Virus record (IMG/VR): IMGVR_UViG_3300024423_000001
Coordinates: 1-63,851 of that record
Source: a virus
Length of the DNA: 63,851 nt
Direction: 5' to 3' (one strand)
Positions 57,950 to 63,851 of this stretch are shown piece by piece (the first letter of the stretch is position 1; each line of letters opens with the position of its first letter). The translations under genes were made by a program, and so were the position numbers. The notes beneath the pieces were generated by a model. The model was not told the origin of the DNA, ran no database searches, and worked only from the letters and a program-made list of their open reading frames with translations.

Positions 57950-58849
57950 ATGGTCAAAGTCTTTATGCGGGAGACTACCCAGGTTGGCTGGGGGGAGGAG
58001 TCGAGTCCCGGTTCCGCACCAGGTTCGTTCTATCTTATACCGGGTCATATATTGACAATCGAAACTCCTGAACCCGAAATGGAGTTCGAGCCGAAGTATT
58101 GGGAGAACAAGTTCGTGCCTGGTCTGGTGATTCCTGTTCGGAAGACAGTGCGTGGCAGGATCCGATTCGAACCTTATTCAGCTTCGTTCTTTAAGATGGC
58201 GCTTGGAACGTCTTCGGTTGCTGGCGGTGTTACGACCTACAAGATAGCGCATCCACTACCTTCATTCTCGTTAGAGATCTACAATTCTGCCGAGTCCAAT
58301 GTCAAGCGTCAGTATCGAGGCATGTATGTCAATCGAGCAAGGTTTGCGGCTGAAGAAGGTGGAGTCTTTACAGCAGAGTTCGAGATAATGGGGTTGAAGC
58401 CTCCGGTAGACTCGTGGACGACCCCGAGTGGAAGTCGAAAGGATCTTGCTACTGCCCACGACACGATCGTGACGATTGGAGGTAGTGAATATCAGATCAC
58501 CCGGTGGGAATTTGAAATCAACAATAATCTCGAGGAAAAGAGGTATCAGAAATCGAATGCTGGTGATGGCTATCCAACCGTGATCGTGGACAAGCGTAGA
58601 GAGATAACAGGCAGGTTGACCGTGAACCCTTCGGATCGGAAGGTTCTTGATTATCTACTGAACCAGACTGAGATAGACGTGGTGGCAACAGTTGCTCGTG
58701 ATGCTGCGACCGACTATTGCAAGATCACTGCGAAGAACGGTAAGGTTCGAACAGCACCGCATCCAGTTCCAGAGGAAGGCTTAACTGAGACTGAAGTTAA
58801 TTTGGTCTTTAAGGATTTGGAGATTGAGGCTAAAGGTGATTTCGCATGA
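57950..58849 (+). CDS. Major tail tube protein
   Basis: 299 aa. Tail-tube features: TTQVGWGEESSPGSAPG start, long beta region, MYVNRARFAAEEGGVFTAEFEIMGL (quoted in part: FTAEFEIMGL), KREITGRL-type strand. The position just before the chaperones and tape measure agrees. Forms the tail tube. Confidence 0.8.
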   Translation: MVKVFMRETTQVGWGEESSPGSAPGSFYLIPGHILTIETPEPEMEFEPKYWENKFVPGLVIPVRKTVRGRIRFEPYSASFFKMALGTSSVAGGVTTYKIAHPLPSFSLEIYNSAESNVKRQYRGMYVNRARFAAEEGGVFTAEFEIMGLKPPVDSWTTPSGSRKDLATAHDTIVTIGGSEYQITRWEFEINNNLEEKRYQKSNAGDGYPTVIVDKRREITGRLTVNPSDRKVLDYLLNQTEIDVVATVARDAATDYCKITAKNGKVRTAPHPVPEEGLTETEVNLVFKDLEIEAKGDFA

Positions 58850-59202
58850 ACGAATTATTTGTAAATGAAGACGATATTGAGACCGTCGTTATCAAGCGTA
58901 GGGAGAAGGAGTTCAGGTTCAGAATCAGGAAGAGTATCTCATGGCTGGAACGCCAGCGGATCTTGTCAAGACATGTCGTCATCAGGAGGACTGGTGATTT
59001 CGAGATAGATTGGGCTGGACTCACGCTCGATCTCGCTCGTTATGCTATCGTCGAAGCACCTTTCGAAGTGACGGAGGAGAATCTCAAACGACTCGACGAG
59101 TCAGTGGGTTCGGAACTTGAGCGGTATCTGCCTCTGACATCCTTTCGTTCTCTCGTTGAGCGAGCGCCGGAGGATTCGAGAAGCGTATTACGGGTCCGTT
59201 AA
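58846..59202 (+). CDS. Tail assembly chaperone, upstream frame
   Basis: 118 aa. Helical, charged, located directly between tail tube and tape measure, as gpG-type chaperones. The last 47 nt overlap the next ORF in the +1 frame, recalling gpG/gpGT. Confidence 0.65.
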   Translation: MNELFVNEDDIETVVIKRREKEFRFRIRKSISWLERQRILSRHVVIRRTGDFEIDWAGLTLDLARYAIVEAPFEVTEENLKRLDESVGSELERYLPLTSFRSLVERAPEDSRSVLRVR

Positions 59203-59368
59203 CGAGTTCACTCCGCACTTTATCGAGGTTCAACTCGCTCGTGAATTGCATTTGTCTCCCTTAGAGGTTCGGAAGATGGCAGCCCGAGATGTCCTTGTGT
59301 ATATGGAGTTTCTTACTTTGATTAAGGAAGAGGAGCGCCGAGAGGCGGAACGTATGAGAAATGGTTGA
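59156..59368 (+). CDS. Tail assembly chaperone, downstream frame (possible frameshift product)
   Basis: 70 aa from a TTG, or an extension of the upstream frame. EAYYGSVNEFTPHFIEVQ, LHLSPLEVRKMAARDVLVYM is the compact helical domain typical of chaperone C-termini. It is +1 relative to the upstream frame, so +1 or -2 slippage would be needed; a separate start is also possible. Confidence 0.55.
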   Translation: MSERRRIREAYYGSVNEFTPHFIEVQLARELHLSPLEVRKMAARDVLVYMEFLTLIKEEERREAERMRNG

Positions 59369-61025
59369 GTTCTCGCTTGTGTATAACATTACTGCCAGAA
59401 TCTCGCAGGCACTTACCGGACTGCGGAATGTTGCAGCTGGCATTGAAGACTTAGGTCGAACCTCGAGGAGATCGGCAAGAGACACTGAACGGAATCTTCT
59501 CGTCCAGAAACTGAGTTGGTTAGCGTGGGCTGCTGCTGTTGGTTATTCAGTTAGGGAAATAATCCTCCGCAGTACTGTCTTATCTACATTTATTAGAGGG
59601 CTTGGTAGTATCTTCATGGCATTCCTCGACACTGCACTGGCTCCGCTAATTCCGTTCTTTGTCAGGATCATCGGCTGGCTGATGCGGTTGTATAGATGGT
59701 GGCGTAATCTACCAGCACCTGTTCGGGGAGCAATCGGCGCCTTCTTGCTCTTGCTCGGCTCGTTAGCTACTGTCATTACGTTCTTGAAGGCATTTGGATT
59801 TATTCTCATGCCATTACTCCACATATTCAGATTCGTCTGGCGTGGAATTCTCGGAATAACGAGACTCGCAGTTGCGGGAATTGCTGCTCTGATAGGTGCT
59901 GGTCCAATTGGCTGGGCTATACTCGCTATTATTGGCATTGTAACGTTTCTTCTCCTTGCATGGAAATACAACTGGTTTGGGATGCGCGACGTCCTCAACC
60001 GAGTCGGTGCTGCGATAAAGGCTGGTATCCTTGCAGTAGCCGGGTTCTTAAAGGATTTGGGTGTTAAGATAGTCGAGTTCTTTGCTGGACTGCCGCAGTT
60101 CTTTGCTGAGCTACCAGGTAAGATCGCAGGTGCACTCTCGACAGCAGGCTCGATTATCGCAAGTTGGGCTGCTTCCGCCAAGAATACGATAGTTACATTC
60201 TTCACTTCATTGCCAGAACGGGCACGGTCAGCATTCGATGTTCTGAGGGAGAAGTGTAGTTCGGGACTTGAGACAGTTCACAATTTCTTTCAAGAGCACT
60301 TCCCGACTCTAACACGAATCGTTGATGGTGCTATGTCGGTTTTGGGATCTAAGTTGTCGGAAGGACTATCCTCAATGGTCTCCGTCACGCGCGGTAACTT
60401 ACCCCTGATAGGAAGCGCTTGGGACAAGTTACTCAGGGGCGATATACCAGGTGCATTCCGAGATTGGTCGCAAGCCATCGTCAACATTAGCAGGGGAACG
60501 TTCGACACCCTAAACAACCTCACTGGTGGTCGACTTGGTGAGTGGCTAAACATTGCGGTTGGAAAGTTTAACGACTTTGTTGATAAAGTAAGGCAGTTCG
60601 GTTCCGAGGTGGTGGATCGGGTTCGGTCGTTTGGCTCTGTGTTTCTTGAGGCAGGTCGCTATCTTGTTGATGAGCTTGTGAAAGGTCTCGCTAACATTGG
60701 CGATCGAATTTGGAACGCCATGAGAGCTGGGCTTTCGGATGTAGCGAATAAACTGCGGGACTGGGCATCTGGCCTGATAAGTTTCTCTCCTCGTATCTCC
60801 GAGATTCCTGCGATCTTTGCTCGGACGCTTAGCCGGGGCTTTGCTGCTCGTGGTTTCGAGGCTCCTCGAGTTCATGTGGGAACACCTGCTGCCGAATCGA
60901 AAGTTGTTCAGTTCTCACCTACCATTACAGTCAATGTCGAAGTTAGGGAGGGAGGTAAATCACCTGAGGAGCTAGCGGATGAAATCGCAAGTTTGCTCCA
61001 GAGAAAGATGGAGGCGATTCTCTGA
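59361..61025 (+). CDS. Tape measure protein
   Basis: 554 aa. Helical with hydrophobic spans (about residues 65-215) and a C-terminal amphipathic region with SPRISEIPAIF. Short for a tape measure, so the tail should be short. It sets tail length and enters the host membrane on DNA entry. Confidence 0.85.
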   Translation: MVEFSLVYNITARISQALTGLRNVAAGIEDLGRTSRRSARDTERNLLVQKLSWLAWAAAVGYSVREIILRSTVLSTFIRGLGSIFMAFLDTALAPLIPFFVRIIGWLMRLYRWWRNLPAPVRGAIGAFLLLLGSLATVITFLKAFGFILMPLLHIFRFVWRGILGITRLAVAGIAALIGAGPIGWAILAIIGIVTFLLLAWKYNWFGMRDVLNRVGAAIKAGILAVAGFLKDLGVKIVEFFAGLPQFFAELPGKIAGALSTAGSIIASWAASAKNTIVTFFTSLPERARSAFDVLREKCSSGLETVHNFFQEHFPTLTRIVDGAMSVLGSKLSEGLSSMVSVTRGNLPLIGSAWDKLLRGDIPGAFRDWSQAIVNISRGTFDTLNNLTGGRLGEWLNIAVGKFNDFVDKVRQFGSEVVDRVRSFGSVFLEAGRYLVDELVKGLANIGDRIWNAMRAGLSDVANKLRDWASGLISFSPRISEIPAIFARTLSRGFAARGFEAPRVHVGTPAAESKVVQFSPTITVNVEVREGGKSPEELADEIASLLQRKMEAIL

Positions 61026-61390
61026 TGCCCGAAGTAGAGATTGGTGTTGGAAGTGACAAAGTAACTCTCAAGGTTGAGAAGATAGCCGAACGGATTAGTA
61101 AACAACCAATTGTATCACCCTTGCCTGAAGCCGAGACTGTCATGCTTGATTTAGGCCAGATAACTACAAAGATTGTAATGGAAGGTTTCTGGACTAATTA
61201 TGGCGATAAGAGCACGTTCCTATCGAAGCTCGTGTCATGGGACGGTAGTGAAGGCGGTATAGAGGTTAAATTTCCTCATGAGGGCAATCGAACTATCAAG
61301 ACCTGTATTGACAGTTGCATAGTAACTTACATTGAAGGCGAAGGTCAATGGAAGTTTACGCTCACACTTAATCAGTATTATGGGACATGA
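61025..61390 (+). CDS. Baseplate/distal-tail protein, 121 aa
   Basis: TGATG overlap. Beta-rich with a charged EGFWTNYGDKSTFL centre, between tape measure and hub, where distal-tail-type small proteins lie. Family not assigned. Confidence 0.55.
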   Translation: MPEVEIGVGSDKVTLKVEKIAERISKQPIVSPLPEAETVMLDLGQITTKIVMEGFWTNYGDKSTFLSKLVSWDGSEGGIEVKFPHEGNRTIKTCIDSCIVTYIEGEGQWKFTLTLNQYYGT

Positions 61391-63621
61391 AATGGGACTT
61401 GTGGATCAATGGACAGGGCAGTTATCGTAGTCGTGTTGTAGGTTTGGAGATAGTTCGGAAGCGTGGTCAGCTTACGCTGGTCAAGGGCACCTTAGTTGGA
61501 GTGTCTGAGAGCGAGGCGGATTCAATTGACTTCTGGTCGTTGTTTACGCTGAAGAGTTCTTCGCTGTCCGAACCAAATTATACAACAATACAGGGCCGGA
61601 TAACGAAGAAGAACTATGATAAGTTCAGACGCCAGTTAGAGTTTACGGGTTATGATGCTCTCATTAAATTCGATCAAGATGCGGGCGAGGAGCAGATCTT
61701 TGAGAATGTTACTGCCCGCTCGGTTCTCCAGGCACTGATCTCGCAGTATGTGGAAACGACTAACACGAGTCTGGTCGTTGACACCTCTGATGCGATTCTC
61801 GATACCAAGCTGTCATTCAGAGTCTCGCGGGATTCGATTCTCAAGCTATTCGCAAAACTACTCTCGCTTATAGGTGCGAGCTGGTATCTCAGTTATGAGG
61901 ACTGGCAGGACGGTTACTATCTCCATGAGAAGGTCAAGGTCTTTGTGCCGGGATCGGTTTCGGCTGATTCGGTCTCGGATTCAAAAGTTCGAGGAGTTAG
62001 TGTCTCACGTAGCCGGTCTATCATTAATGCTGTAAAGGTCTTAGGTCGTGGTGATGGCATTAATCAACTGTGGAGCTATGATGATCACAGTGCAGGTGAG
62101 CAGCGGGCTGTCCTGAAGACCGAAATTTCAGAATCTACAAGTCCTCCCTTTACCATAAAGATTTCAAAGCCTGCAAGCTTTCCTCAGTCTGGTGACATCT
62201 GGATAGGTCGTGAACTGTTCCATTTCGACAGCAGGACCACCGCTGATGGTGACTATCAGTTAGACATAAGTGAGCGGGGCAAATCTCCAGGACTTAGTGC
62301 CTATCGTCATGAGAAAGGCATTATTGTTAGACCTGCTTATCCCGTGACGTATCCTCATAGTAGTTCTTCCATAAAGAAGTTCGGATTACAATCGAACGTT
62401 ATTACTGACAAAAGCATCATTGACCAGAACTGTCTCGACCGCCTTGCCAACAGGATCATTGAGAACCATGCGAAGCCGGGCAAGAATCTTACTCTTGACA
62501 CAGCCTACACAGACGATTATGACGGTTTGCCTGGGTTTAAACTTACTTATGATGACGAGGACTGGATAATTGCGGAGATCAAATATTCGGAGAAGCCGTA
62601 TCCGCGGACTGTCATCACGGCTGGTCAGGTGTATTCTCCTCTTCTTGAAGAGATCAAATCCATTGAACGCGAAGTAACTCTTGAGCAGGCTTACGGTCAG
62701 GGTGCTACGAACCTCTATCAAGTGGGTCCAGTTGTGGAGTCTATTGACAACAGCAAGCCATTCAAGTTCACGTTGCGAATACCTGAGGATGCAGTCGCTA
62801 TCAATCTTGTGAGAGTCAGTCTCAAGTCGCTACCGTGGCGTAGTTACGAAAAGGTGACGGAATACGAAGAGCCTTCGGACGTGCCCACCTCAAGCACAGA
62901 TAAGGAGACAATAACCTCGAAGGGGCCGACGCATACCACTTCAGAAATCGTCTCTACATTTTGTCGTGACGATGCCTCGACTGTATTCATGACAGGCAAG
63001 GTTATCACTTCGAGTACTTATTTCACTCTTGATCCGCCAGCCGAATACGACGCTTCGAAACATCTTCGGACGCGGGTTGTTGCATTCGTCATGAACTTTT
63101 CTTACGAGGACTCATTTACCCTCAAGCGAGTCAGGCTGAGGGACATCGAAGCAGATACGTGGCTTGAGACTAAGGGACAGAATGTGGAGATCCCGCGAGG
63201 TCAAGCTCGGGCATTCAGATTTACACCTATTACAGATAGTTCAGTTGCCAGCCATCGGCTCAGAGTCCATGCTGAGGCAACAGAACCGACACCGTGTTTA
63301 GGACTCTTAGCCTTCCGTGAGGTCGAATACAAGCATGAGCACGACATCCAGTTCGGCGGGCACAGCCACACAATAGACAAATCCTATTTCAACCACAGAC
63401 ACGATCTAGAGCACGGTATCTTTGAAGAGGAGGGGTCAGGTAATCCATTATATCTCAAGGTCAACGACACAGAAGTTTGGTCCGACATATCCTCCAAGAC
63501 CGATAATCTTGCAGACTACTTCAAGCCTGGTGATAACAAGATTGAGGTTGGTCTCAGCTCTGGCAGCCTTGGCAGGTTCCAGTTCGATGCCTGGGTCAAG
63601 TGCTTTGTTGAATCTCGATAG
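61387..63621 (+). CDS. Baseplate hub/tail-tip protein with His-rich segment
   Basis: 744 aa. The N-terminal half resembles siphovirus hub (gp37-like) proteins: ITKKNYDKFRRQLEFTGY, SVLQALISQYVE, DSILKLFAKLLSLIGASW. Near residues 640-675 is a His cluster (YKHEHDIQFGGHSHTIDK, NHRHDLEHG), a probable metal-binding fibre tip. It ends the tail module before the junction gene. Confidence 0.75.
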   Translation: MKWDLWINGQGSYRSRVVGLEIVRKRGQLTLVKGTLVGVSESEADSIDFWSLFTLKSSSLSEPNYTTIQGRITKKNYDKFRRQLEFTGYDALIKFDQDAGEEQIFENVTARSVLQALISQYVETTNTSLVVDTSDAILDTKLSFRVSRDSILKLFAKLLSLIGASWYLSYEDWQDGYYLHEKVKVFVPGSVSADSVSDSKVRGVSVSRSRSIINAVKVLGRGDGINQLWSYDDHSAGEQRAVLKTEISESTSPPFTIKISKPASFPQSGDIWIGRELFHFDSRTTADGDYQLDISERGKSPGLSAYRHEKGIIVRPAYPVTYPHSSSSIKKFGLQSNVITDKSIIDQNCLDRLANRIIENHAKPGKNLTLDTAYTDDYDGLPGFKLTYDDEDWIIAEIKYSEKPYPRTVITAGQVYSPLLEEIKSIEREVTLEQAYGQGATNLYQVGPVVESIDNSKPFKFTLRIPEDAVAINLVRVSLKSLPWRSYEKVTEYEEPSDVPTSSTDKETITSKGPTHTTSEIVSTFCRDDASTVFMTGKVITSSTYFTLDPPAEYDASKHLRTRVVAFVMNFSYEDSFTLKRVRLRDIEADTWLETKGQNVEIPRGQARAFRFTPITDSSVASHRLRVHAEATEPTPCLGLLAFREVEYKHEHDIQFGGHSHTIDKSYFNHRHDLEHGIFEEEGSGNPLYLKVNDTEVWSDISSKTDNLADYFKPGDNKIEVGLSSGSLGRFQFDAWVKCFVESR

Positions 63622-63655
63622 GTTGAGTTCTCTTGAGACTCAGGAGGTGTTGCTT

Positions 63656-63851
63656 ATGGAGCGTTGCGAGATAGATTTAAGTGAACTCTATCCTGAACCT
63701 GAAGACCCAATCGAGGAGGCTCTGTTTCAGAAGCAATATCACATACCGTTTAGAGACGCCTACGGACGACGACAGGTCTGGGACATTGATACACCGCTTG
63801 AGGTCAAGTTGATTCTTGAGGCTATCCTCCAGGACGTCAGTGATCACGAGT
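63656..63851 (+). CDS. Junction-spanning small acidic protein (5' part)
   Basis: ATG 63656 after CAGGAGGTGTTGCTT, so a good ribosome-binding site. The frame continues unbroken at base 1 of the window to TAA at 228-230, completing about 101 aa. See the entry at 1-230. Confidence 0.85.
   Translation, partial: MERCEIDLSELYPEPEDPIEEALFQKQYHIPFRDAYGRRQVWDIDTPLEVKLILEAILQDVSDHE
63729..63851. repeat. Terminal direct repeat (circular overlap), copy 2
   Basis: Identical to 1-123. See the first copy. Confidence 0.95.

Overview
The window is one complete circular genome of a tailed virus: its first 123 bases reappear exactly as its last 123 (1-123 = 63729-63851), which gives about 63,728 unique bp, and one gene (63656 through the junction to 230) is whole only when the ends are joined. 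The virus almost certainly infects an archaeon. It encodes a family B DNA polymerase, an archaeo-eukaryotic primase, an XPF/ERCC4-type nuclease, a SWIM-RadA-like ATPase, a Cas4-like nuclease and an Alba chromatin protein. Its promoters look like TATA boxes, and its major capsid gene is interrupted by an intron whose ends fold into a canonical archaeal bulge-helix-bulge. An anaerobic (class III) ribonucleotide reductase and a radical-SAM enzyme suggest an anaerobic host. The host lineage cannot be fixed from sequence alone.

Layout. A non-coding hub (about 22.4-23.95 kb) separates two transcription arms. It carries divergent TATA boxes, structured RNAs, AT-rich DNA and short repeats, and is the best origin candidate. 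The leftward arm (22.4 down to 3.36 kb, minus strand) holds tightly overlapping early genes: small unknowns and zinc proteins, a winged-helix regulator, the replication and repair set (Cas4-like, RadA-like, primase, PolB, a broken uracil-DNA glycosylase, a methyltransferase, an ERCC4 nuclease), then NrdD, RNase H, a tandem array of about eight small proteins (seven recognisable paralogues and one divergent member), a lipoprotein and a membrane protein.

The rightward arm (23.95 kb to the end, then 1-3.26 kb) is the virion and assembly arm. Its order is: terminase; portal with zinc ribbons; Mu gpF-like protein; MBL-nucleotidyltransferase; an intein-containing ATP-dependent ligase; an HEXXH protein; a large unknown; Alba; prohead protease-scaffold; intron-split major capsid protein; a surface-modification cassette (three glycosyltransferases, two methyltransferases); receptor-binding and fibre proteins including 1583-aa and 1087-aa giants; then connector, tail terminator, tail tube, chaperones, tape measure and baseplate hub. 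Across the junction follow a hypothetical gene, a radical-SAM/SPASM maturase, a peptide with cysteine at every fourth residue, and an HK97 gp10-like tail-completion protein.

Three things stand out. (1) The capsid gene is split by a 694-nt archaeal BHB intron that carries an HNH endonuclease; EndA-type cutting restores the frame exactly. (2) A conserved promoter module of about 120 bp occurs five times, made of two ~43-bp repeats around a ~35-bp TATA spacer and ending at a start codon, so dispersed operons probably form one regulon. (3) The radical-SAM enzyme overlaps a Cys-every-4 substrate-like protein, suggesting a crosslinked peptide or virion component. Functional names rest on motifs read by eye; no database search was run.
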